Source: Hordeum vulgare subsp. vulgare
Lineage: Eukaryota > Streptophyta > Magnoliopsida > Poales > Poaceae
NCBI RefSeq assembly: GCF_904849725.1
Contig: NC_058518.1
Span: 415,531,081 to 415,595,080, forward strand
Reading direction: 5' to 3'
Length of the DNA stretch: 64,000 nucleotides
A model generated the notes under the pieces. The model made no database searches, was not told the origin of the DNA, and saw nothing but the letters and a program-made list of their open reading frames with translations. Position numbers and translations under genes: made by a program. This document shows, piece after piece, positions 34,511-45,575 of the stretch; position 1 is the stretch's first letter, and every line of letters begins with the position of its first letter.

Positions 34511-36073
34511 CACCAGGAATCCTTCACCTGCGGCTACGCCTTAAGGGACTTCCTAGGCAAGTATGCAAAGGATTTCCCCCGTGGACTTGGATCCTTGCGT
34601 TGGTGTTCCCTTGAAGCGGAAAGGGTGATGTAGCACCGCGGTGGTAAGTATTTCCTTCAGTTTGAGAACCAAGGTATCAATCCAGTGGAAGAATATCTCA
34701 AGATCCTGCACAAACACAAAAACTTGCTCCCAACGCTATGAAAGGGTTGTCAATCCCTTATAGATTGTTTGCCAAATGAGAACTGAAAGCAACAAAGTAA
34801 CAAAGCAAAGTAAAAGTGGAGGTGTAAACGATGGATGTGAATAGACCCGGCGGTCGTAGTGTTTACTAGTGGCTTCTCTCATGAAAGCAAGTAGACGTGG
34901 GTGAACAAATTACTGTCGAGCAATTGATAGAACCGCGCAAAGTCATGACGATATCTATGCAATGATTATTTCTATAGGCATCACGTCCAAAACAAGTAGA
35001 CCGATACTGTCTGCATCTACTACTCTTACTCCACACGTCGACCGCTATCCAACATGCATCTAGTGTATTAAGTCCATAAGAACAGAGTAACGCCTTAAGC
35101 AAGATGACATGATGTAGAGGGATAATCTCAAACCAATGATAAAAACCCATCTTTTTACCCTTGATGGCAACTACTTGATGTGTGCCTTGCTGCCCCTACT
35201 GTCACTGGGAAAGGTCACCACATGGCAGAACCCAAAACCAAGCACTTCTCCCATTGCTAGAATCATAGATCTAGTTGGCCGAACAAGACCCAAGACTCGG
35301 AGGGACTTACAAGGATATCAAATCATGCATATAAGAAATCAGCAAAGACTCAAATATATATCATAGATAATCTGATCACAAATCCACAATTTATCGGATC
35401 TCGACAAACACACCGCCAAAGAAGATTACATCGGATAGATCTCCATGAAGATCATGGAGAACTTTGTATTGAAGATCCAAGAGAGAGAAGAAGCCATCTA
35501 GCTACTAACTACGGACCCGTAGGTCTGAAGTGAACTACTCACGAGTCATTGGAGGGGCGATGATGATGATGAAGAAGCCCTCCAACTCCAAAGTCCCCTC
35601 CGGCAGGGCGCCGGGAAGGGTCTCTAGATGAGATCTCGCGGAAACGGAAGCTTGCGGCGGCGGAAAAGTATTTTCGAGGCTCCCCTGATTTTTTTGCGGA
35701 AAAAATGGGAATTTATAGGCCAAAGACCTAGGTCAGGGGGGCAGGGAGGCCACAAGCCTGCCCACCTCCGCCTCCCCCCTGGTGGCGGAGTGGGGGCTTG
35801 TGGGCTCCCTGGAGCCCACCTGGCCTGGCCCAAAGGCCCCCTGGTCTTCTTCCGTTCGGGAAAAAATCATTTCGGGGTTTTTCTTCCGTTTGGAATCCGT
35901 TCCAAAATCAGATCTGAAAAGAGTCAAAAACACGGAAAAAACAGGAACTGGCACTTGGCACTGAATTAATAATTTAGTCCCAAAAAAGATATAAAAGGTA
36001 CATAAAACAACCAAAGAAAACAAGATAACAGCGTGAAACCATCAAAAATTATAGATACGTTTGAGACGTATCA
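34502..36073 (-). repeat. 5' LTR of element F
   Basis: Minus strand starts TGATACGTCTCAAACG at 36,073 and ends GTCGACA at 34,502. TATAAAT on the minus strand at 35,711-35,717. Next to it, E sequence resumes with CACCCCCACTC. Confidence 0.85.
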
Positions 36074-36084
36074 CACCCCCACTC

Positions 36085-36498
36085 ATGGTTAATGGAACCA
36101 CCTTAACTTTGGAACATGTGATGCGTAGACTGGATATCATTGAAAATAAAGTTGCTACGATTGAAGTCATTGAGAATTTGGATAAAAAGATCCAAAATCA
36201 AATCACTCAGTACGGATCCAAGGTGGGAATCACTTTGAAAAATCTAAAGGAGAGGGAACCCACAGTTAACGAAAAAATAGGTCATGATTCCGCTAGGATT
36301 GGCAAACTAGAGGATGTTATAACTAACTTGGGTTCTGCTTTTGCCGCTGTGCAGAACACTCCAATTTTTGCCCACAATAAGGCCACCAAGTCTGTTTTTG
36401 TTCCTAAAAATAGTGGTGAACCATCTAGTAAGAGAGATGAAGACCTTAAGATGATGAGGGCTACTTATGGTTTGAGCACCAAAGATGACGATACGTGA
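36085..36498 (+). pseudogene. gag C-terminal fragment of element E
   Basis: An open frame of 137 codons starts MVNGTTLTLEHVMRRLDIIE and is rich in charged residues with heptad-like spacing (ENKVATIEVIENLDKKI), suggesting a coiled coil at residues about 10-90. It is probably the downstream part of the gag that began at 28,253, cut off by F and an associated deletion. The stop at 36,498 is 11 nt before the conserved block. Confidence 0.6.
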
Positions 36499-36509
36499 TT
36501 CTATCACCT

Positions 36510-36560
36510 TATGCCTAGCTAAGGGCGTTAAACAATAGCGCTTGTTGGGAGGCAACCCAA
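36510..36560 (+). other. Conserved post-ORF block with hairpin (element E copy)
   Basis: TATGCCTAGCTAAGGGCGTT is followed by GCGCTTGTTGGGAGGCAACC. TTGGG/CCCAA can form a stem around AGGCAA. Confidence 0.7.
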
Positions 36561-38395
36561 TGAATTCATCTTTGCTTTTTTGCTTTCTGTTTTGTTGCGT
36601 ACACACCATCATAATTCTGTTATAATTGTGTCTTTTGTGTTTCTTTTTGTGTTTGAGCCAAGTAAAACCTTTATGACTAGTTTGGTGATGGTTATTTGAT
36701 CCTGCTGGAAAAAGACAGATATTTTTGGCTCACGAAATTATTTTTCATTTTTATCCAGAAAGAGATTTTGAATTGATTCTTTTTGCTGCTGGTTCATATG
36801 CCAATTTCCACTGTCGTAATTGTTCAGAAATTTTGAGATACCATAAGTATACGAAGTATATAGATAACTACAGACTGGTCTGTTTTTGACAGATTCTGTT
36901 TTTGTTGTGTTGGTTGCTAGTTTTGATGAAACTATGGATAGTATCGGGGGTACTAGACATGGAAAAGTGAGAATACAGTAATCTAACACCAATATAAATA
37001 GAAATCAAGTTTTCTACAGTACCTCAAGAGGTGGTAGTTTCTTTTCGTGTGCTAATGATATCACGAGTTTCTGTTTAAGTTTTGTGTTGTGAAGTTTTCA
37101 AGTTTTGGGTGATGTTCTCATGGACAAAGGGATAAAGAGTGGAAAGAGCTCAGGCTTGGGGATGACCAAGGCACCCCAAGACAAATTCAAGGACACCAAA
37201 AAGCCTAAGCTTGGGGATGCCTTGGCATCCCCTCTTTCGTCTTCAATCCATCGGTAACATTACTTGGAGCTACATTTTTATTCACCACATGATATGTGTT
37301 TTGCTTGGAGCGTCTTGTATTGTAGGAGTCTTTTCTTTTTGTTGTGTCACAATCATACTTGCTGCACACCTTTTGAGAGAGACATACACTCATCGTGATT
37401 TTGCTAGAATACTCTTTGAGCTTCGGTTATATCTTTTGAGTTAGGCAATTCAGCTCACGTGTGATTCACTTAGATCTTTTAGAGCACATCGGTGTCATAT
37501 TTTGGAGAAATAAGAACTCTCGTTCTTCACTTATATCTTTTTGAGAGTGATCTCTCTGAGTAACTTGGTAGTTGGCTTGTGCTATGAAAGTAGTCCCAAA
37601 GGTGATAGGAATCCAACGAGGATACAATGAAACTTCCATCTTCTTGTGCATTGATTAGAAAGAGAAGTTTGATTCCTCTCAATTAGTTTTGAGATATGGA
37701 TTTGGTGATACTAAGAGTTATGTTAGTAGGGTGTTGTGAATCTAGAAATACTTTTGTTTAAGTTAGTGATTCCCGTAACATGCACGTATGGTGAACCGAT
37801 ATGTTAGGAAGTCGGAGCATAATTGATCTATTGATTGTCATCCTTTGTGTTGCGGTCGGGATCACGCGATGGTTAACACCTACCAACCCTTCCCCTAGGA
37901 GTATGCGTTTAGCACTTTGTTTCGATTACTAATAAAAACTTTCGCAATAAGTATGTGAGTTCTTCATGACTAATGTGAGTCCATGGTATAGATGCACTTT
38001 CACCTTCCACCATTGCTAGCCTCTTTAGTGTCGCGCAACTTTCGCCGGTGCACAAACCCACCATATGCCTTCCTCAAAACAGCCACCATACCTACCTACT
38101 ATGGCATCTTCATAGCCATTCCGAAATATATTGCCATGCAACTCCCACCATTCTGTCTCATGACTTGTGTCGTCACCTTCATATTGCCTTTGCATGATCG
38201 TAAGATACCTAGCGAGTCATACGCCAAGCTAGATCGTTGCACATTCCGGTACATTGCCGGAGGCATTTCCGATAAGAGTCATCATTGTTCTAATCATTGA
38301 GATTTGAGTAAATTAAAGTGTGATGATCATCATTTTAGAGTATTGTCCCATGTAAGGAAATAAAAAAAAGAGGCCAAAGTTGCCCACAAATATGC

Positions 38396-38433
<38 letters not shown>

Positions 38434-39280
38434 ATTTATATATATATAAAGAGGCCAAAGAACCCAAACAAAAAAAAGAGAAGAGAGAAAAAGAGAGAAG
38501 GGACAATGCTACTATATTTTTCCACACTTGTGCTTCATAATAGCACCATGTTCTTCATGATTGAGAGTCTCTTGATTTTTCACCACCATATGCTAGTGGG
38601 AATCTTCGTTATATAACTTGGCTTGTATATTCCAATGATGGGCTTCCTCAAAATTGCCCTCGGTCTTCGTGAGCAAGCAAGTTGGATGCACACCCACTAG
38701 TTCTTCTTTTGAGCTTTCACATACTTATAGCTCTAAGTGCATCCATTGCATGGTAATCCCTACTCTTTCACATTGATATCTATTAATGGGCATCTCCATA
38801 GCCCTTTGATACGCCGAGTAGAGGTGACCATCTCCTCCTTTTGTTCTCAGAACCTCCACCACACTCTATTCCACCTATAGTGCTTTATCCATGGCTCACG
38901 CTCATGTATTGAGTGAAAGTTAAAAAAGGTTTGAGAAAGTAAGAGTGCGAAAACAATTACTTGGTCAATACCGGGGTTGAGCATGATTTAAATTAGTTGT
39001 GTGGGGATGATGGAGCATAGCCAGACTATATGATTTTGTAGGGATAACTTTCTTTGGCCTTGTTATTTCGAAAGTTCATGATTACCTTGCTAGTTTGCTT
39101 GAAGCATTATTGTTTTCATGTCAATAGCAAACTATTGTTTTGAATCTTATGGATCTGAACATTCATGTCACATGAAAGAAGTTACAAAGGACAAATATGC
39201 TAGGTAGCATTCCACATCAAAAATTCAGTCTTTATCACTTCCCTACTCGAGGACGAGCAGGAGTTAAGCTTGGGGATGCT
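36561..39280 (+). other. Non-coding 3' interior of element E and polypurine tract
   Basis: No convincing ORF. PPT-like GGCTTGGGGATGACC and AAGCTTGGGGATGCC occur at about 37,152-37,221. The real tract AAGCTTGGGGATGCT is at about 39,266-39,280. It carries the microsatellite at 38,394-38,450. Confidence 0.7.
38394..38450. repeat. (TA)n(TG)n(TA)n microsatellite
   Basis: Alternating TA, TG and TA runs; short ORFs across it (VCVCVC, IYIYI) are artefacts. Confidence 0.95.
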
Positions 39281-40783
39281 TGATACGTCTCCAACGTATC
39301 TATAATTTTTTATGGTTCCATGCTATTATCTTGTCAAACTTTGGATGTTTTGTATGCCTTTTATATCTTTTTGGGACTAACTTATTAACTCAGTGCCAAG
39401 TGACAGTCCTGTTTTTTTCGTGTTTTTGACCCTTTTCAGAGGAGAATATTAAACGGAGTCCAAACGGAATAAAACTTCCAAAAAGATTCTTCCGGAACAG
39501 AAGATACGCAGGGGCGTGAGAAACAAGGCAGAGGCCACCAGGGGAGTCCACAAGCCTCCTAGGCGCGGCCAGGGGGCCCGCGCCTAGCAGGCTTGTGGGC
39601 CCCCTGTGGCTCGTCTGCCCTACCTCTTCCGCCTATAAATTCCCGAAAAATCCAAAACCACGAGAGAGATCCACGAAAATACTTTTCCGCCGCCGCAAGC
39701 TTCTGTCTCCGCAAGATCCCATCTGGGGCACGTTCTGGTGCCCTGCCAGAGGGGGGTTCGAATACGGAGGGCTTCTTCATCAACACCATTGCCTCTCCGG
39801 TGATGCGTGAGTAGTTCACCATAGACCTTCGGGTCCATAGCTAGTAGCTAGATGGCTTCTTATCTCTCTTGGATCTTCAATACAAAGTTCTCCATGATAT
39901 TCATGGAGATCTATCCGATGTAACTTTCTTTTGCGGTGTGTTTGTCGAGATCCGATGAATTGTGGATTTATGATCAGATTATCTATGAATCTTATTTGAG
40001 TTTCTTCCGATCTATTATATGCATGATTTCATATCCTTGTAATTCTCTTCGAGTTGTGGGTTTTTTTGGCCAACTTGATCTATGATTCTTGCAATGGGAG
40101 AAGTGCTTGGTTTTGGGTTCATACCGTGCGGTGACCTCACCCAGTGACATAAGGGGTAGCGAGGCACGCATCGTGTTGTTCCATCAAGGGTAAAAAGATG
40201 GGGTTTATATCTAGTGTATGAATTTATCCCTCTACATCATGTCATCTTGCTTAAGGCGTTACTCTGTTCGTCATGAACTCAATACACTAGATGCATGCTG
40301 GATAGTGGTCGATGTGTGGAGTAATAGTAGTAGATGCAGAAAGTATCGGTCTACTTGTCTCGAATGTGATGCCTATATGTATGATCATTGCCTTAGATAT
40401 CGTCATGACTTTGCGCGGTTCTATCAATTGCTCGACAGTAATTTGTTCACCCACCGTAATATTTGCTATTTTGAGAGAAGCCTCTAGTGAACACTATGGC
40501 CCCCGGGTCTACTTCACATCATATTTTCAGCCTTACACTTTTACTTCGTTGCACTTTCCGCCTTCAGATCTCACTTTTCAATCAATCTTGAAGGGATTGA
40601 CAACCCCTTTATAGCATTGGGTGCAAGCTCGTTTGTGTTTGCGCAGGTACTCTGGACACTTGGCTTGATTCTCCTACTAGATTGATACCTTGGTTCTCAA
40701 ACTAAGGGAAATGCTTACTGCTAGTGTGTTGCATCACCCTTTCCTCTTCAAGGGAAAAACCAACGTAAGCTCAAGAGGTAGCA
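39281..40783 (+). repeat. 3' LTR of element E
   Basis: TGATACGTCTCCAACGTATC start, AGAGGTAGCA end, then duplication GTCAT. TATAAAT at 39,634-39,640. Confidence 0.92.
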
Positions 40784-42021
40784 GTCATCCCTTATTATAG
40801 CATTGCTAGTTGTAGGTGTAAGCTGCTTCTATGCGAAAACATGGGTTCCTTGTTATATCACCATATTATTGCTATTTAATTTAATGCGCCTATATACTTG
40901 GTAAGAGGTGGAATGCTTGGCCTTCTAGCTCGGTGTTTTGTTCCACCTTTGCCGCCCTGGTTACTTGTATACCAGTTTCATGTTCCATAATTGAACGCTC
41001 CTAACATGCTTGGGGTTGTAATTGGGTCCCCCTTGCTTTTTGTTTTGGAATAAAACTCTTTTGGCAAGGCCCAACTTTGGTACTACATTTGCCTAATAAC
41101 TAATAAATTTTCACAGGGACCCGTCGACCCCCGTGTATAATTAATCAACCCCCAGGCTAGTGCTCCTCATGACTGTTGGTCCAAGCCGAGCGTTGTCCAG
41201 TGCCCCCTAGTCACCCGGGGTCTCAGCCAACCCGACGTCTAGCTCATCCGGACGTGCTGTGAGAACGACATGTGCGGCTCCTATCGGGTCCGTCGACGCG
41301 CTGGGCGGCCTTGCTAGATTTGTTTTACCTTTCTTGAAAATCTTGTGCGCAGAATTCCAAGGGTAGTTTGGGCTATCTCGAGGTTGAGGCTTTCCATCGA
41401 AATTTCCGAGGAAACTACGGGTCTTCCGTGGTTGAGGTCATTCCACGCAGGTTGTGGTAGTTTGTGATGGATTAGTTGGAGCACCCGTGCAGGTTTAAAT
41501 TTTCTCAAAGTCGTGCCTGTGGCTATGTGGAAACTTGGAAACTTTACTTAACACCCGGTTATAGCAAACTTTAAGTAAACTTTGATAAAAATACGCCAAC
41601 TGTCTTTGTAACCGTGACTGTCTCCTCTCGTGAGTTCTGAATCCTAGAGAGGACATGGTGGGGTTATGTTTGACTCGTAAGTAGGTGTTCAGGATCATTT
41701 CTTGATCATTTTTGTTCACGTATGTTCATGCATAGATCACCCCCCTCTTATTCTTGTACTCGTAAGTTAGCTACTCAAATAAATGCTTAGTGCTTGATGT
41801 AGCTTCACTACTTAACCATACCTCACCCATTAAGCTTTGGTAATCTTGATACCTTTGGAAATGAGATTGCAGAGTCCCTCTTGCTCACAGATTACTACAA
41901 CACCTGTTGCAGGTATAAGTGAAGCAATACTTTGACGTGAGCGTGATGATTGTTCTATTTTGAGTTTCTTCTTCTTCATCATCGATCGTAGGATGGGTTC
42001 CAGGCCGGTAGCCTAGGATAG

Positions 42022-43565
42022 TGATGACCCACAAGTATAGGGGATCAATTGTAGCCTTTCTCGATAAGTAAGAGTGTCGAACCCAACGGGGAGCTAAAGG
42101 TAGGACAAATATTCCCTCAAGTTCTATCGACCACCGATACAACTCTACGCACACTTTACGTTCGCTTTACCTAGAACAAGTATGAAACTAGAAGTACTTT
42201 GTAGGAGTGATAGGAAAGGCTTGCAAGAAAGTAAAGAACACGTAAATAAAACTAGGGGCTGGTTAGAAAAAGAAACAACTACGAGTGTCTAACGAGTGTG
42301 GAAAAGTTGTGGTAGGAGTTGCGGAATTGTCCCTAAGCAATTGACTACGTTACTAGATCGATAGGAAGTATCATGTGGGAGAGGCCTCTGCTAGCATGTC
42401 ATCCCTTACTTGGAATTCTATGCACTTATGATTGGAACTATTAGCAAGCGTCCGCAACTACTAACGTTCATTAAGGTAAAACCCAACCATAGCAATAAGA
42501 TATATTGGTCCCCCTTCAATCCCATATGCATCAATTTCTATGCTAGGTTTGAAGCTTATGTCACTCTAGCCTGCCAATACATAGTCCTATCAACATACAA
42601 CTAACCCTATGGTGTGATCCACGCGCGCGATCATATGATGGGCACCAAAGAACAGCAACATAACCACAAGCAAATTAAACCAATCATAACAATTCATCAA
42701 TCACCGATAGGACAACGATAATCTACTCAGACATCATAGGATAGCAACACATCATTGGATAATAATATGTAGCATAAAGCACCATGTTCAAGTAGAGGGT
42801 ACAGCGGGCTGCGGGAGAGTGAACCGCTGACTATAGATGGGGGAAGATGATGGAGATGTTGGTGAAGATGACGGAGGTGTTGGTGTAGATCGCCGTCACA
42901 CGATGATGTCCCGAGCGGCGTTCCGGCGCCGCCGGGAGAGAGGGGGAGAGAGCCCCCCTCCTTCTTCTTATCCTTGACCTCCTCCCTAGATGGGAGAAGG
43001 GTTTCCCCTCTGGTCCATGGTCTCCATGGCGGCGGAGGGGCGAGAGCCCCTCCGAGATTGGATCTCTCTCTCTCTCTCTCTTTGTGTCCTTCTGTTTCTG
43101 CGCTCACAGATTCTGCGTTTCACCGTTTCTTAAATTACCGGAGATCCGTAACTCCGATTGGGCTGAAATTTTAACACGATTTTCTTTCAGATATTATCTT
43201 CCTTGCAGCGAAAGAAGGGCTCCAACTGCCTTAAGGAGTGGCCACAAGCCTGCCTGCCGCGGGCCCACCCCCTGGCCGCGGCGACAGGGCTTGTGGGCAC
43301 TCCATGCATCGCCTCGCGTTGATTCTTCTTCCCAAAAATCATAAATATTCCAAAAAAAATCCCTGTAAGTTTTTATTACGTTTGGACTTTGTTTGGTATG
43401 GATATTCTGTGAAACAAAAAACATGCAACAAACAGGAACTGGCACTCGGCACTGGATCAATATGTTAGTCCCAAAAATAGTATAAAAAGTTGCCAAAAGT
43501 ATATGAAAGTTGTATAATATTGGCATGAAACAAACAAAAATTATAGATATGACGGAGACATATTA
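42022..43565 (-). mobile_element. Solo LTR J, minus orientation
   Basis: A 1.54-kb sequence starts (minus strand) TAATATGTCTCCGTCATATC, a variant of TGATACGTCTCCAACGTATC, and ends TGTGGGTCATCA. It is flanked by a perfect GATAG duplication (42,017-42,021 and 43,566-43,570). The flanks rejoin to match 19,030-19,060 of the C 5' LTR, which lacks it. There is no interior, so it is a product of LTR-LTR recombination. A CT run at about 43,062-43,082 is internal. Confidence 0.88.
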
Positions 43566-43827
43566 GATAGCAAGGATGGACATCATTTTATTCGTTTGAT
43601 TTCATACGTAGTCGGACCCTGCATTTGTGAATGGTGCTTGAATGTATGTTTGTATTAAGATGAACATGATTAGCTTGTGGAGAGTGTAAGCCAATTCCAT
43701 ATACTCATCCCTTCTTTACATGTAGTTGTAACAATATCCATTGCAAAACGACGAGATGCGCTTCTATCCCTGTTGAGGCCCTCGTGCCAAAAATAAGGAT
43801 AGGATCGCATCTTGGCATTACAAGACA

Positions 43828-45085
43828 CGAGCCTAGAACACCAACAAAAGCATGATGTTGCACGTAATGATGGGAAGAGCACACTCTGGATTTTTCTTCC
43901 GTTTTTTGCGCTCTTTTTTTCTTCAGAAAATCACTATAATGACGAGTGTCTCAAAACTCTTCCCAAGGTGTATAAACAGGATAAGCATAAAAAATTGACT
44001 ATTTTTTAAGAAAAGCCTGGAACGATTCGGGGTTGCGACAACCAAAAATTGCGACAAAAAATCACTAGTGGGTGTCTCAAAACACTGTGCAAAGCCTAAA
44101 GCAGGATAGGAAAAAATAGTTTCACCCGCCAAAAATTTGGCCTCAAAACTATGTGGTGGTGTCCAGACTTTTTTTTTCTTGGAACTTACTCATGCAAGGA
44201 AACACGAAATTGGAAACAGAAGGGTCTCAAAAGGAATCCGAATATCTGAGGAATTCGGATGAAAGGAGAATATGGGGTCGTGATATATGGCAGCGGATAT
44301 GATGATGGTGGGTGGTGATATATGGCACCGATGATGATGGTGGTGGGTGATGGTATATGGGAGCAGTGAAGATGATAGTGGATGGTAGCAAAGTTGAAGA
44401 TTGTGCGATGGTGGCGTGAAAACTTGTGAACATAACTCGAAACTCTAAATGACTAGACCCTAAGGCGATAAACTCGACATGTTGATGTAACCGCAAATTC
44501 AACAAAGCAAAACATCAAACAGAAAATTGCACAAGGCTCTGATACCACTTGATAGAGGCGAAGTTGTCCCTGTCTTTCAATGGGATATGGCTATCGTTTA
44601 TGGTGAAGTAGACTTTGACGGTCCGACTATGAACGTGTGAGTACGTCGTGCCTTAACAATCGCTAAACCAAATCCGAGAGATATTGACCATGCCGGAGCA
44701 TGATCAACCTAACCACGAGGGTCTGTTTCCTGCATGCAAACAAAGAACAAGCAAGAAACTGAAATTGCAATCTGAATATTGCGAATATAAGAGGAAAGAT
44801 TTATTGATGAAAGTGGGGTTCTGTGGCATCTTGGTCTTGTCGTAGAACGCAAACGAAGGACGCGAAGTTGCAGTAATGGCGAACTTGTAATCTAAATAAA
44901 ATCTAAGTCTAAACGGCACCCTAAGGGGAATAAAGTGGGATTTTCGTGACCCGTTGGAGGAGGGGTTCGAAAACAACCATAACTCAGTTTACCCACACAC
45001 ACCGACTCTAAAAACAGCCTAAAATGTACTATTTTGAAATTACATGGGCTTGGCCCAAAAATAAGGTGACACATCACCTATAATA
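43828..45085 (-). mobile_element. Element G: leader, PBS and 5' LTR of an older minus-strand LTR retrotransposon
   Basis: On the minus strand an LTR ending GCCTCTATCA is followed by AGTGGTATCAGAGCC, a perfect initiator tRNA-Met primer site at about 44,538-44,551. A leader without clear ORF then runs to 43,828, where element C interrupts it; it continues at 6,773. The LTR probably spans about 44,556-45,085, but I could not fix its outer end. Copia or gypsy class cannot be told. Confidence 0.6.
44281..44390. repeat. Imperfect tandem repeat of about 36 bp, three copies
   Basis: Units begin GATATATGG or GGTATATGG and contain GATGATGGTGGTGG-type runs; located in the G leader. Confidence 0.65.
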
Positions 45086-45575
45086 TCCTATGGATGAAAT
45101 TTACGAAGTGACATCTTGTATATTTCGTCCAAGCCTTCATGCTCTTCTTATGGTGGCTTCAAAGTGCGAAAATCATCTTTGGAAACTTCGTTGTTCTTTC
45201 TCGCATGCACACCTTTTTCTCCATGCTTGATCCCACTCTAATGACCATCCTTCTTGTCCATGCTAGATACTTCATTCATAAGTAAAACAAAAGTATCTAA
45301 TTTAGGCAACATTATATGTTCATGAACATTAGAAGGATTTCCAAGAAAAAAATTTACCTGGTAATTCAATTAGCGTGCACGAGTTTTAGTAATTGGTCCA
45401 GTGCATATAGGAGTAGGGGACTCATCAGAGTGCGACCCGAGCTTGACCCCTATCGGCAGAGATTTTTGTCGGGAGGGACATTTCCGCATGCCAATTCCCA
45501 CTTCCAATTTGGTCTGCCTCCGTTGATCTTCCTTCGGCCGCTCCAGACCACCATCTGCGTCCGGCCGTCACCACC
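45086..45575. other. Unassigned interval before the Harbinger ORF1 gene
   Basis: AT-rich at first, turning GC-rich after 45,420. No gene seen. The part up to about 45,340 looks like old repeat sequence; the GC-rich part probably belongs to the following transposon gene. Confidence 0.4.

Larger units (their letters stand above)
28466..36073 (-). mobile_element. Element F: rearranged minus-strand gypsy-type element, LTR-interior-LTR-partial interior
   Basis: On the minus strand the order is LTR (36,073 to 34,502), interior (34,501 to 30,736), LTR (30,735 to 29,160), then a second copy of the 5' interior (29,159 to about 28,466). The segments 28,466-30,735 and about 33,826-36,073 are near-identical direct repeats. 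The left junction with E gag shares AAATTTTCAAG (28,464-28,474) with the corresponding point in the other copy. No target duplication pair is seen, because the left end is a recombination junction. No RT or integrase. Confidence 0.85.
26476..40783 (+). mobile_element. Element E: non-autonomous gypsy-type LTR retrotransposon carrying nested element F
   Basis: LTRs 26,476-27,981 and 39,281-40,783 (about 1.5 kb) are flanked by a perfect duplication GTCAT (26,471-26,475 and 40,784-40,788). The flanks rejoin to match 17,795-17,835 of the other C LTR. A tRNA-Asp primer site and a PPT are present. Coding is limited to two gag pieces (28,253-28,465 and 36,085-36,498), separated by the minus-strand F block. 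No RT or integrase. Confidence 0.93.
6774..43822 (+). mobile_element. Element C: LARD-like giant-LTR non-autonomous retrotransposon (Sukkula-like)
   Basis: Two long direct repeats (6,774-19,308 and 22,675-43,822) become about 5.31 and 5.29 kb once nested elements B, E and J are removed. They start TGTA and end TTACA. The whole is flanked by the 5-bp duplication AGACA (6,769-6,773 and 43,823-43,827). An initiator tRNA-Met primer site follows the 5' LTR and a purine tract precedes the 3' LTR. The 3.4-kb interior has no gag or pol. Huge LTRs plus a non-coding interior match the Triticeae LARDs such as Sukkula, which are trans-mobilised by gypsy enzymes; the family name is my inference. Confidence 0.88.
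22675..43822 (+). repeat. 3' LTR of element C, interrupted by elements E and J
   Basis: LTR DNA is 22,675-26,475, 40,789-42,021 and 43,571-43,822, together about 5.29 kb. Joining these segments follows the 5' LTR in order from start to end. A TATAAATA box is at 23,252-23,259. The end reads CTTGGCATTACA, followed by target duplication AGACA. Confidence 0.87.

Noticed and set aside
43862..44009. Short ORFs in the G leader
   Set aside because: No similarity recognised; located in an untranslated leader with many stops.
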